Source: Alphaproteobacteria bacterium (GTDB lineage Bacteria > Pseudomonadota > Alphaproteobacteria > Rhizobiales > Devosiaceae). Taken from it: a stretch of DNA of 50,255 bases. Shown here in pieces: positions 1 to 7,761 of this stretch (positions within the stretch are counted from its first letter, which is position 1; the number at the start of each line of letters is the position of its first letter). Under the pieces are notes generated by a model that saw nothing but the letters and a program-made list of their open reading frames with translations, was not told the origin of the DNA and made no database searches. Where the stretch lies: NCBI GenBank assembly GCA_018818925.1, contig JAHJQZ010000115.1:1-50255 (forward strand), given 5' to 3'. A program made the position numbers and the translations under genes.

Positions 1-145
1 TCCCGACAGCGGTTGCGTCATCCCAAAGACCAGCCGAAAATCGAAATCCCCATAGCTCACCGCCTGCGGCCCGCGGGTTCCTGCATTAGAGGCTTTCGTA
101 CGCCAAGCGGCACCCGAAACCCTGCACATTAACGGACATTCGATC
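1..145. other. Left-edge non-annotated segment
   Basis: No gene can be assigned with confidence. On the minus strand a frame is open from about 109 down to the left edge and could be the 5' part of a gene that continues outside the window, but it has no clear start codon with a ribosome binding site and I do not recognise the peptide. The last 20 bases before 146 hold no convincing Shine-Dalgarno sequence for the methyltransferase. Confidence 0.4.
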
Positions 146-979
146 ATGTTTTCAGAACTCAACGCGTTCTTCGAACGCCCAGAACCCTTTTCCGCCTACA
201 CGATCGACGCGTTGTGGACCGATCCGCATCGCGCCAAGGGCATGCTCGCCTGCCATCTCGATCCGGAAACAGAACTCGCCTCGCGGCGTCCAGAGCGGAT
301 CGCCGCCATCGTCGACTGGCTCGATCTGCGCCTCGGCTTCGCCAGAAAGGCGATCACCGATCTCGGCTGCGGGCCGGGACTCTATGCCGAGGCCATGGCA
401 CGGCGAGGCGGCCATGTCACCGGGCTCGACTTTTCGGCTCATTCGCTCGCCCATGCCCGAACCCATGCCGGGGTGGAAGCGCTCAGCATCGCCTATCGGC
501 AAGCCGACTATCTCAAGGACCCGCTGCCCGACCGACAGGACGTCGTCATGCTGATCTATGGCGACCTTTGCCCGCTATCGCCGGATCGGCGGCGGCGTCT
601 TTACGACAAAGTCAGCAATAGCCTCATGCCCGGCGGCACCTTCGTTTTCGACGTGTTCTCTACCTCCGTCTTCGCCCGCCTCGGCGAGAAGCAGTCGATC
701 GAACACAGCGCCGGGAGCGGCTTCTGGGCGACAGGCGCCCACACACTCATATCCAAGACATTCCTTTACCCGGACCAAAGGATCGGCCTTGATCGCTATC
801 TCGTCGTCTCCGCCACCGGCACGGAAGAAATCTACAACTGGATGCAGTATTTCGACCAAGAGGCGATTTGCGCCGAACTCACCGAAGCCGGTTTCGGCGC
901 CGTGACCTGCCACGCGCTCGACACCGGCGGTCCCGTCGACGCCACCGACGAGGCGTTCATGGTGCTCGCCCGAAGATAG
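146..979 (+). CDS. Class I SAM-dependent methyltransferase
   Basis: A cytoplasmic protein of 277 aa that should transfer a methyl group from S-adenosylmethionine to an unknown acceptor. The Rossmann motif I is clear (DLGCGPG at residues 72-78), followed by the acidic residue that binds the SAM ribose in VTGLDFS (about 91-97). The N-terminal 60 residues are family-specific and the C-terminal half has the beta strands of a Methyltransf_11/25-type fold. Nothing identifies the substrate. The gene stands alone; a GC-rich inverted repeat (CACCGGC / GCCGGTG, about 1012-1035) follows it and may end its transcript. The substrate class (small molecule or protein) cannot be read from the sequence. Confidence 0.85.
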   Translation: MFSELNAFFERPEPFSAYTIDALWTDPHRAKGMLACHLDPETELASRRPERIAAIVDWLDLRLGFARKAITDLGCGPGLYAEAMARRGGHVTGLDFSAHSLAHARTHAGVEALSIAYRQADYLKDPLPDRQDVVMLIYGDLCPLSPDRRRRLYDKVSNSLMPGGTFVFDVFSTSVFARLGEKQSIEHSAGSGFWATGAHTLISKTFLYPDQRIGLDRYLVVSATGTEEIYNWMQYFDQEAICAELTEAGFGAVTCHALDTGGPVDATDEAFMVLARR

Positions 980-1069
980 ATTCGACCCGACCCGGTCTCC
1001 CGGATATTGCCACCGGCGATTTGCGCCGCCGGTGCCGCATCTTTCTTCTTGGCGAGTCTTGCAGACCGA

Positions 1070-1098
1070 TTGACTTTTCACCAAACGCGGCGTTAGGT
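1070..1098 (+). promoter_or_regulatory. Candidate sigma70-type promoter of the SulP gene
   Basis: TTGACT (1070-1075) and TTAGGT (1093-1098) are separated by 17 bases and lie about 30 bases upstream of the ATG at 1131. The -35 element is good and the -10 element weak. Inferred by eye only. Confidence 0.4.
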
Positions 1099-1130
1099 CA
1101 GCACTTCTGTCACATTTGTCCGTTCGAGAC

Positions 1131-2429
1131 ATGACCCAGAATTTTCAGGGACGTCCGCCCGAATTCGTGCCCAAGCTCGTCATCGCGCTCAGGGAAGGCT
1201 ATGGCCTCACCCAGTTGGGCCATGATCTGCTCGCCGGCCTCGCGGTCGCCATCATCGCCGTGCCGCTCGGCCTAGCCATCGCCATTTCGTCGGGCGCCAC
1301 GCCCGAACAGGGTCTCCTGACCGTCGTCGTCGGCGGTTTCCTGATCTCGCTGCTCGGCGGTTCGCGCACCCAGATCGGCGGTCCGACGGCGGCCTTCATC
1401 GTCACCGTCTACAGCGTCATTCACATGCATGGCTATGACGGGCTGGTCCTTGCCACCCTTATGGCCGGCATCATCCTTGTCGTCGCCGCACTGCTTCGCG
1501 TCGGCACGCTGGTGCGCTACGTGCCCGAGCCGGTCATCCGCGGCTTCACCGTCGGCATTGCCGTCGTCATCGTGCTCAGCCAGATCAAGGACGTGTTCGG
1601 GCTGTCCGATGCCGAGGTGCCGAGCGATGTCTACGACAAGCTGAGGGCGCTCTGGGAGATACGCGATAGCTTCACGCCGGCGGCGCTGCTGGTGGCGCTC
1701 GGATCGCTGGCGATCATCATCGCCATCCGCATGTGGAGCACCCGCTTTCCCGGCCTCGTCATTGCCGTCGTCGTGGCGGCGGCGGTCGTAGAGGTGTTTC
1801 ACCTGCCGGTCGAGACCATCGCCTCGCGCTTCGGTCCGCTCGTCTTCGAACTCAAGCCGCCGCACCTGCCAGATCTCAGTTATGCCAAGGTCGTCGATCT
1901 TCTGCCGTCGGCGCTGGTCATTGCCTTTCTGGCCGGTATCGAATCACTGCTGTCGGCCATGGTCGCCGACAAGATGACCGGCTCCAGCCACCGCTCGAAT
2001 ACCGAAATCCTCGGCCAGGGCATCGCCAATCTCGGCTCGGCGCTGATGGGCGGCCTGCCGGCCACCGGTGCCATCGCCCGCACCGCCACCAATATCCGCG
2101 CCGGCGGCAAGACGCCGGTGGCGGGCATCAGCCACGCCGCGTTCGTCTTGCTGTTTCTCATCTTCGCGGCGCCGCTGATCGGCTATCTGCCGCTGCCGGC
2201 GCTCGCTTCGGTGCTGCTGATCGCCGCCTGGACGATGAGCGAGCCGCACAAGCTCGCCGACGATCTCGAACGCAGCGGCCCCAACGCCACGGTGATCCTT
2301 TTAACGCTGGTGCTGACCGTTTTCGCCGACCTGACGCTCGCCCTCGCCGTCGGCGTCATCGTCTCGCTGCTCTTCCGCTTCCGCCGGCGCGACGTGCCGC
2401 CGCCCGACTGGGACGTGCCGGAGGCGTGA
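1131..2429 (+). CDS. SulP family inorganic anion transporter without STAS domain
   Basis: Inner-membrane carrier of 432 aa, expected to move sulfate, bicarbonate or another small anion. The family signature region (GGSRTQIGGPTAAF, about residues 80-95) and repeated hydrophobic segments up to the C-terminus are typical of the SLC26/SulP transmembrane core. Most bacterial SulP proteins run to 500-600 aa and end in a cytoplasmic STAS domain; this one stops about 20 residues after the last membrane segment with a charged, proline-rich tail (RRRDVPPPDWDVPEA), so the STAS domain is absent. The frame also opens at a TTG at 1116, but the ATG at 1131 is preferred. The tail is duplicated about 1.3 kb downstream (see 3678-3730). 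The transported anion cannot be told. Confidence 0.88.
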   Translation: MTQNFQGRPPEFVPKLVIALREGYGLTQLGHDLLAGLAVAIIAVPLGLAIAISSGATPEQGLLTVVVGGFLISLLGGSRTQIGGPTAAFIVTVYSVIHMHGYDGLVLATLMAGIILVVAALLRVGTLVRYVPEPVIRGFTVGIAVVIVLSQIKDVFGLSDAEVPSDVYDKLRALWEIRDSFTPAALLVALGSLAIIIAIRMWSTRFPGLVIAVVVAAAVVEVFHLPVETIASRFGPLVFELKPPHLPDLSYAKVVDLLPSALVIAFLAGIESLLSAMVADKMTGSSHRSNTEILGQGIANLGSALMGGLPATGAIARTATNIRAGGKTPVAGISHAAFVLLFLIFAAPLIGYLPLPALASVLLIAAWTMSEPHKLADDLERSGPNATVILLTLVLTVFADLTLALAVGVIVSLLFRFRRRDVPPPDWDVPEA

Positions 2430-2462
2430 GCGCGGACTGTCCCTCGGCCGCGCCAGCCCCGA

Positions 2463-3410
2463 TCAACCGGAAACGGGAGACGTTGCGAGCCGCAGCTCGC
2501 CGGCCTGCAATTGCCCGACATAACCGCAGGCCGAGGCTGGCACTTCGGTTTCCAGCCAGTCGCGCAGGGCGCGAACCTTTTTGGGCAGGCTTCGACCCTC
2601 GGCGGTAACCAGCCAATAGCCGATGCCGCTGTCGACGGGCAGATCGAAGGGGCGCACCAGCCGTCCGTCGCTTACCGAATCGGCACTCATCATGTCGACC
2701 GCCAGCAACACGCCCTGATTGGAGACCGCCGCGTCGAAAGCCAGCGCCGGATCGGAATAGACCGGCCCGGAAACACGCGGCGGGTCAGCGATCCCCGCTG
2801 CCCGCCACCAGGCCCGCCAGTCGAGTGCGCTTGCTTCGTCGCGGATCACCGGCACATGGGCAAGATCGGCCGGGTTCCTGAGTCTTTTGGCCAGAAGCGG
2901 CGAGCAGACCGGCTGGTAGGTGGTTCCGCCGATCTTTTCCGCCTTGACGCCCGACCAGGTGCCGCTTCCGAAACGGATGCCGCAATCGATGTCGCCGCGT
3001 GCCAGATCGAGCATGTCGCCGGTCACGCACAGCCTGAACTCGATTTCGGGGTGGCGTGCGGCGAATTTGGCAATTCGCCACACCAGCCAGCGCGAAGCAA
3101 AGACATTGCCCGTCGTCACGTTGAGCACCCTGTCTTCGATCGCCTTCAACCCGGCACTCGCCTCAATCAACGCCTGGAAGCCGGCCCGCAATTGCGGCAG
3201 CACGCCCTCGAGTTCGGGCGTCGCAATGAGGCCACGCGGCGTACGCTCGAACAGCATCAGCCCCAGCCGCTCCTCCGCCCGCCTGATATGTTGGCTGACC
3301 GCCCCCGGCGTCACCCCGAGTTCCGCCGCCGCCGGCCCGAGCGCACCGGCCCGGGCGGTGATTTCGATCGCCCTCAAGGCGTTGAACGGGATGGGGAATG
3401 GTGTGCTCAT
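2463..3410 (-). CDS. LysR family transcriptional regulator (GcvA-like)
   Basis: A DNA-binding regulator of 315 aa. The N-terminal winged helix-turn-helix is plain (about residues 7-66, with the recognition-helix segment GVTPGAVSQHIRRAEERLG and the wing FERTPRGL), followed by a periplasmic-binding-protein-like effector domain to about residue 300. The pattern resembles the GcvA/AmpR-like branch, which often activates a divergent gene. It converges on the SulP gene (33 bases between the stops) and is divergent from the small ORF at 3505. A perfect inverted repeat, TATAGA-AAA-TCTATA (3410-3424), overlaps its start codon and is a natural autoregulatory site. The effector and targets are unknown. 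Confidence 0.9.
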   Translation of the reverse strand: MSTPFPIPFNALRAIEITARAGALGPAAAELGVTPGAVSQHIRRAEERLGLMLFERTPRGLIATPELEGVLPQLRAGFQALIEASAGLKAIEDRVLNVTTGNVFASRWLVWRIAKFAARHPEIEFRLCVTGDMLDLARGDIDCGIRFGSGTWSGVKAEKIGGTTYQPVCSPLLAKRLRNPADLAHVPVIRDEASALDWRAWWRAAGIADPPRVSGPVYSDPALAFDAAVSNQGVLLAVDMMSADSVSDGRLVRPFDLPVDSGIGYWLVTAEGRSLPKKVRALRDWLETEVPASACGYVGQLQAGELRLATSPVSG

Positions 3411-3424
3411 ATAGAAAATCTATA
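3410..3424. promoter_or_regulatory. Candidate LysR operator overlapping the regulator start
   Basis: The 15-base palindrome TATAGAAAATCTATA satisfies the T-N11-A pattern of LysR boxes in two registers and sits exactly at the start codon of the LysR gene, in an AT-rich patch of otherwise GC-rich DNA. Its position fits negative autoregulation and possibly control of the divergent small ORF. Assignment is inferred from symmetry and position. Confidence 0.4.
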
Positions 3425-3504
3425 CGGGCACCCAGAAGCTGTCGATTGAAAAGCGCTGAATACTGCCGATTATGCGAGCATGGACCCAAAGAGGATACGA
3501 AGAA

Positions 3505-3651
3505 ATGTATATGCTCCTCTGCCTGTTGCTCGGGCGTTTCTCCGATCGGGACGAGGTTCCCAAGGACCCGCTGGCCCGGCTTACGCCCGACGAACTTGCC
3601 GATCTGCCGCCCTGGCACGCACCGAAGGAGGATCGAAACGGCCGCGCCTGA
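3505..3651 (+). CDS. Small ORF, unknown function (48 aa)
   Basis: A short ORF divergent from the LysR gene. An AGGA at 3492-3495 lies nine bases before the ATG at 3505; another in-frame ATG is at 3472. The product begins with a short hydrophobic stretch (MYMLLCLLLG) and continues with a hydrophilic tail that reads like a real peptide (DPLARLTPDELADLPPWHAP). I do not recognise a family. The third-position GC preference and the divergent placement argue weakly for coding. It may instead be a remnant in a rearranged region, since a duplicated piece of the sulP 3' end follows within 30 bases of its stop. Confidence 0.35.
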   Translation: MYMLLCLLLGRFSDRDEVPKDPLARLTPDELADLPPWHAPKEDRNGRA

Positions 3652-3677
3652 GACCTGACGGGCGAACGGCGTGCGGA

Positions 3678-3730
3678 CGCTTTGGCGGCGCGACGTGCCG
3701 CCGCCAGACTGGGACGTGCCGGAAGCCTAG
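3678..3730 (+). pseudogene. Remnant duplicating the 3' end of the SulP gene
   Basis: Positions 3686-3727 match 2385-2426, the last 14 codons of the SulP transporter gene, at 39 of 42 bases. Both copies read RRDVPPPDWDVPEA and then stop (TAG here, TGA in sulP). All three differences are third-position synonymous changes. No start codon or upstream sulP sequence accompanies it; similarity fades just upstream and stops after the stop codon. It is therefore the tail of a second, otherwise lost sulP copy or the footprint of a recombination event that placed the LysR gene and the small ORF between two sulP ends. Confidence 0.6.
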
Positions 3731-3737
3731 TACCGAT

Positions 3738-4604
3738 TCATTCGCACAGCCTGTGTGTGCAGCTCTGCCCATGGCAGCCGAGATCGAGATGCAGGTGGTC
3801 GTCATGCAGGGCGTTTGCCCCCGGGCCAAGCACCGTGGTGAACAGACCGCAGGCGGAGGCGTGGGCGTAGCGCATCGCCGCCGCCTCAGGGTCGTCGCCT
3901 GACCAATCCTCCGGCAGCGACACGCGCGTGCCGCTTTCGAGCACGAAGCCGGCTATGTCGAGGGCGTTGGCGAAGCCGTGCTCGGAGACATCGCCGCTTT
4001 CCAGATTGTTGCGCGGGCGGCAGTCATAGCCGGTGCCGGCGAGCAGGCTCGTCAAGTACGATCGGAACACGACAGCGGCATAGGCGTCGAAGCGGCCGGC
4101 CCATCGGGCGAGTTGGCCGGCCATGCCGCATGTGGTGATGGTCGGGGTCGATAGTGTCACTTCCCGCCCACCAATATTCACGGCCGACACCAACAGCGGT
4201 GAACGGACCTGGCAGATGCCGTCGTCGATCGGCGGGAGCATCTTGGCCACGATGGTGCCGTCGATAAGGGCGGGACAGGCGGTCTGGTAGAGGCGCGGCG
4301 GCGTGTCCAGAGATTCGGTTTCCGCCGGAGACACTTGGTTCTCGAGCGGCTCCGGCACCCGCGGCGGACGCGGCCTTGGCAGCGGTGGCGCGGCCGGCGT
4401 CGACGATTCGAGGCCCGCTGTGTCGGCTTCCAGGCGCGGTTGCGGCAGGAAAAAACCGGCATCGTGCTGCGCCGATGCCTGGACCGCCGCCGCCAGCAGC
4501 GCCGCTGCGGCAATGGCGATGGCGATGACGTGCGTCGTTGTCGCGATTGAACCCGCTCCTTGTACCAGTGTCGGACAAACGCACGAACGGCCCAGGAGTA
4601 CCAT
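3738..4604 (-). CDS. Extensin-like C-terminal domain protein (exported)
   Basis: A 288-aa protein with an N-terminal hydrophobic export segment (about residues 22-45, ending AVQASAQ), a proline-rich linker (about 65-95) and a C-terminal extensin-like domain (about 100-288). Recognisable parts of the domain are CPALIDG, the central YDCRPRNN and EHGFANALDI, and the ending LHDDHLHLDLGCHG, whose HGxxxAxDI and DHxHxD patterns recall zinc-dependent DD-peptidase/LAS-like folds. Such proteins are common in alphaproteobacteria and probably act on or bind the cell wall; the reaction is not established. The ATG at 4604 has no good ribosome binding site, so the start is uncertain. It is transcribed away from lepA. 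Confidence 0.8.
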   Translation of the reverse strand: MVLLGRSCVCPTLVQGAGSIATTTHVIAIAIAAAALLAAAVQASAQHDAGFFLPQPRLEADTAGLESSTPAAPPLPRPRPPRVPEPLENQVSPAETESLDTPPRLYQTACPALIDGTIVAKMLPPIDDGICQVRSPLLVSAVNIGGREVTLSTPTITTCGMAGQLARWAGRFDAYAAVVFRSYLTSLLAGTGYDCRPRNNLESGDVSEHGFANALDIAGFVLESGTRVSLPEDWSGDDPEAAAMRYAHASACGLFTTVLGPGANALHDDHLHLDLGCHGQSCTHRLCE

Positions 4605-4676
4605 GGCGCTGCGGTTTCCGCACTTCGGTACGAATGATCTTTGCGCCCGCCTGCGATCCTGCTAAATGCGCGCACC

Positions 4677-6482
4677 ATGTCCACATCGCTCGACCACATC
4701 CGCAATTTCTCGATCATTGCCCATATCGATCACGGCAAGTCGACGCTGGCCGACCGGCTCATCCAGATGACCGGCGGACTCGATCTCAGAGAGATGAAGG
4801 AACAGGTGCTCGATTCGATGGATATCGAGCGCGAGCGCGGCATCACCATCAAGGCGCAGACGGTAAGGCTCAACTACACCGCCAGAAATGGCGAGCTCTA
4901 TGAGCTCAACCTCATCGACACGCCCGGCCATGTCGATTTCGCCTACGAGGTCAACCGCTCACTCGCCGCCTGCGAGGGCTCGCTGCTCGTGGTCGACGCC
5001 TCCCAGGGCGTCGAGGCGCAGACCCTTGCCAATGTCTATCACGCCATCGACGTCGATCACGAGATCGTTCCGGTGCTCAACAAGGTCGATCTGCCGGCGG
5101 CCGATGTCGAGCGCGTCAGGCAACAGATCGAGGACGTGATCGGGCTGGATGCCTCGAATGCGCTCGAGATCTCGGCCAAGACCGGCATCGGTATCGAGGA
5201 GGTCCTCGAAGCGATCGTCCACCGTCTGCCGCCTCCAAGGGGCGACGAGAACGCACCCTTGAAGGCGCTTCTGGTCGACAGCTGGTACGATGCCTATCTC
5301 GGCGTCGTCGTTCTCATCCGCGTCGTCGACGGCCGCATCAGGAAGCGTCAGAAAATCCGCATGATGGCGACCGGCGCCGCCTACGAACTCGACCGGGTCG
5401 GCGTGTTCACCCCCAAGCTCGTCGATACCGGCGAACTCGGGCCGGGCGAGATCGGCTTTTTCACTGCCTCGATCAAGGAAGTGGCCGACACCAATGTCGG
5501 CGACACCATCACCGACGACAAGAAGCCGGCCAGCAAGCCCTTGGCCGGGTTCCGCCCGGCGCAGCCTGTTGTCTTTTGCGGCCTGTTTCCCGTCGATGCC
5601 GCCGATTTCGAGGATTTGCGGGCGGCGATGGGCAGGCTGAGGCTCAACGATTCGAGCTTTTCGTACGAGATGGAAACCAGTGCCGCGCTTGGTTTCGGCT
5701 TCCGCTGCGGTTTTCTCGGCCTGTTGCACCTCGAGATCATCCAGGAACGGCTGACGCGCGAGTTCGATCTCGACCTCATCGCCACCGCCCCCTCGGTGGT
5801 CTACGAGATCGTCACGACCGACGGCGCCGTCAAGGAATTGCACAATCCGGCCGACATGCCCGAAGAGGTCCGGATCAAGGAAATCCGCGAGCCGTGGATC
5901 AAAGCGACGATTCTGACGCCAGACGACTATCTCGGCGCCATCCTCAAGCTCTGCCAGGATCGACGCGGCATCCAGGTGAACCTCACCTATGTCGGCTCGC
6001 GCGCCATGCTCGAATACCAGCTGCCACTCAACGAGGTGGTGTTCGATTTTTACGACCGGCTGAAATCGGTTTCCAAGGGCTATGCCAGCTTCGACTACAC
6101 GCTCGAGGACCGGCGGCAAGGCGATCTGGTCAAGTTGGGGATTCTGGTCAACGACGAGCCGGTCGACGCCCTCTCGATGCTGGTGCACCGCTCCGCCGCC
6201 GAGGCGCGCGGGCGCGTGCTCTGTGAAAAGCTCAAGGAGCTGATCCCGCAGCACCTGTTCAAGATTCCGATCCAGGCCGCCATCGGCGGACGCATCGTCG
6301 CCCGCGAGACCATTTCCGCCCTGAGGAAAGACGTGACCGCCAAATGCTATGGCGGCGACATCACCCGAAAGCGCAAGCTTCTCGAGGCCCAGAAGAAGGG
6401 CAAGAAGAAGATGCGCCAGTTCGGCAAGGTCGAAATCCCGCAGGAAGCCTTTATCCAGGCGCTGAAGATGGGCGACAACTAG
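4677..6482 (+). CDS. lepA: Elongation factor 4 (LepA) GTPase
   Basis: Ribosome-associated translational GTPase of 601 aa, the usual length for LepA/EF4, which acts on stalled or mistranslocated elongating ribosomes. The G domain is at the N-terminus: G1 [10 protein letters not shown]2 region [11 protein letters not shown]3 DTPGHVDF and G4 NKVD. EF-G-like domains II, III and V follow, and the basic LepA-specific C-terminal domain is present ([20 protein letters not shown] near the end). The frame extends upstream to 4641, but the ATG at 4677 gives the typical start [20 protein letters not shown]. It is divergent from the extensin-like gene, with about 70 bases between them. Confidence 0.97.
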   Translation: MSTSLDHIRNFSIIAHIDHGKSTLADRLIQMTGGLDLREMKEQVLDSMDIERERGITIKAQTVRLNYTARNGELYELNLIDTPGHVDFAYEVNRSLAACEGSLLVVDASQGVEAQTLANVYHAIDVDHEIVPVLNKVDLPAADVERVRQQIEDVIGLDASNALEISAKTGIGIEEVLEAIVHRLPPPRGDENAPLKALLVDSWYDAYLGVVVLIRVVDGRIRKRQKIRMMATGAAYELDRVGVFTPKLVDTGELGPGEIGFFTASIKEVADTNVGDTITDDKKPASKPLAGFRPAQPVVFCGLFPVDAADFEDLRAAMGRLRLNDSSFSYEMETSAALGFGFRCGFLGLLHLEIIQERLTREFDLDLIATAPSVVYEIVTTDGAVKELHNPADMPEEVRIKEIREPWIKATILTPDDYLGAILKLCQDRRGIQVNLTYVGSRAMLEYQLPLNEVVFDFYDRLKSVSKGYASFDYTLEDRRQGDLVKLGILVNDEPVDALSMLVHRSAAEARGRVLCEKLKELIPQHLFKIPIQAAIGGRIVARETISALRKDVTAKCYGGDITRKRKLLEAQKKGKKKMRQFGKVEIPQEAFIQALKMGDN

Positions 6483-6500
6483 GCTCTCCGGACTCGCCTT

Positions 6501-6531
6501 AAAAAAAGCGCCCCGCGGGGGGGCGGGGCGC
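6501..6531 (-). terminator. Intrinsic terminator acting on minus-strand transcripts
   Basis: A perfect 9-bp stem, GCGCCCCGC (6508-6516) with GCGGGGCGC (6523-6531) and a loop of six G. On the minus strand it is followed by seven T (6507-6501), the classical intrinsic terminator form. On the plus strand there is no T run, so it is not an obvious lepA terminator. It implies a transcript coming from the right, from the GntR gene or from an RNA in 6540-6960. Confidence 0.7.
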
Positions 6532-6969
6532 GAGTGGCATGCGTGCGTTTCGAAGGTCAAGAACCGGAAGATCCGGTTTATTCGCGGTCCCGAGCCAGAT
6601 GGGGCAAGGACAGGGGAAGGCGAATTCGTCTATGGGGTGCGCCGCGGCCTAAGCCGTTGGAGCGCCCCGGAAAGGGTGAGCATGACCTGGTGGCCAGTGC
6701 GGCAGTATTCATGCGCTCGGGAACCTCCTCGTCTCGGTCACGCTCGAAACCGGAAACCTCCTCTTCCGGATTGCCTCGCCTCGTCCCCGCTCGCATTCGC
6801 TTGCGATGGAGCCAGACTAGCGCAAAGGTTTTGTTCGAGACTTTTCGCCGCCATGGCGAATTGATTCAAATGAGAATGAAGCCGTTGCCGAGCGATCCGG
6901 CCATTGGCGCCCCGGACAACGCCTTGATCGGCGCCGGCCCGGCACGGTTGCAGCGCACGACCCAAAGCC
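6532..6969 (-). other. 438-base region without a clear gene; possible minus-strand RNA or leader
   Basis: No convincing protein gene lies here. The plus-strand frame is rich in Arg, Ser and Pro, as expected of a shadow. Read on the minus strand the segment contains two near-identical motifs, GAGGAGGTTTCCGG and GAGGAGGTTCCCGA (within about 6718-6772); the first sits between CCGGAA and TTCCGG arms so that the GAGGAGG would be looped out. A 44-codon ORF starts at 6712 and ends at 6578 eleven bases after the second GAGGAGG, and the strong terminator at 6501-6531 closes the unit. This fits a short transcript, coding or not, or a long 3' untranslated region of the GntR gene. I do not recognise a known RNA family. 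Confidence 0.3.
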
Positions 6970-7680
6970 CTACTCGGAGAACATCTCGGACTGGATGGCG
7001 GCGATCCTGGGCAGTGATTTGAGGATTTCGCTCAAGTGCTCGCGCATCCGCGCTTCGGCGCGATCGGCATCGCGTTCGGCGATCGCTTCGACAATGGCAT
7101 CGTGCTGGGCGATCAGGGTGTCGATCGGGGTCTCATGCGGCAGCGACAGGTATCGCACCCGATCCATCTGGGCCTTGAGGTTTTCCAGAAGCCGCCAGGC
7201 CGGCTCGCAATCGACCGAGCGGGCGATCGACTGGTGCAGGGCCTCGTCGAGCCTCAGGAACCCGGCGAGATCGCCGGTAACGCTGACCAGTTTCTGCCGC
7301 GCCACAACGTCTCGCATCACGGCGATGTCGGCGTCGCCGGCCTCGGCGCAGGCCCGTCGCACGACGGCGACCTCGATGGCCTCGCGGATGAAGCGTGCGT
7401 TCTCGACCTCGCGCCGGGATATCAGCTTGACGAGAGTGCCGCGCTGCGGCTTGACCTCGACCAGCCCGATTTCGGCGAGCTTGATGAAGGCCTCGCGCAC
7501 CGGCTGGCGGGAAACGCCAAGCTGCTTGGCGACTTCCGCCTCCGAAAGGATATTGCCCGGCCTCAATTGCAGCTGGACGATCGCCAGCCGCAGCGCCTCG
7601 AATACGCGGTTGCCGATCGTGGCCGGCCGCGAGCCGGAAGCGCCGTCATCGAGCGTGCCGAGTTGAAAATGTTCGTTCAT
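6970..7680 (-). CDS. GntR family regulator, FadR subfamily with FCD domain (probable hexuronate regulator)
   Basis: A 236-aa transcription factor. The winged helix-turn-helix covers about residues 25-90 (LRPGNILSEAEVAKQLGVS, then RQPVREAFIKLAEIGLVEV and the wing PQRGTLV), and the all-helical FCD ligand domain about 100-225, with the Asp/His residues that usually hold a metal (DEALHQ, QHDAIVEAI, REHL). FCD regulators of the UxuR/ExuR/KdgR type respond to hexuronates or their breakdown products. It is divergent from the TRAP transporter and hexuronate genes, so it most likely represses that operon and is relieved by a uronate or fructuronate-like ligand. The ligand itself is inference. Confidence 0.9.
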   Translation of the reverse strand: MNEHFQLGTLDDGASGSRPATIGNRVFEALRLAIVQLQLRPGNILSEAEVAKQLGVSRQPVREAFIKLAEIGLVEVKPQRGTLVKLISRREVENARFIREAIEVAVVRRACAEAGDADIAVMRDVVARQKLVSVTGDLAGFLRLDEALHQSIARSVDCEPAWRLLENLKAQMDRVRYLSLPHETPIDTLIAQHDAIVEAIAERDADRAEARMREHLSEILKSLPRIAAIQSEMFSE

Positions 7681-7681
7681 G

Positions 7682-7713
7682 TTGACACCAACATACTACC
7701 ATACTAGTCTATC
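7682..7713 (+). promoter_or_regulatory. Candidate promoter and regulator site of the TRAP/uxu operon
   Basis: TTGACA (7682-7687) and TAGTCT (7705-7710) are 17 bases apart, a good sigma70-type promoter placed just beyond the GntR start codon. The spacer and -10 contain a direct repeat, CATACTA-C-CATACTA (7692-7706), the only AT-rich repeated motif in the intergenic gap. It is the likeliest binding site of the divergent GntR protein, where it would cover the promoter. The assignment is by position and repetition only. Confidence 0.45.
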
Positions 7714-7761
7714 TGCAATCGCGGCAATGCCCTGCGCGCCGTGATCTTGGGAGGAATGATC

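Noticed and set aside
6534-7022. A 162-codon plus-strand frame after lepA
   Set aside because: Rich in Arg, Ser and Pro, overlaps the GntR gene end in antisense and has no ribosome binding site.
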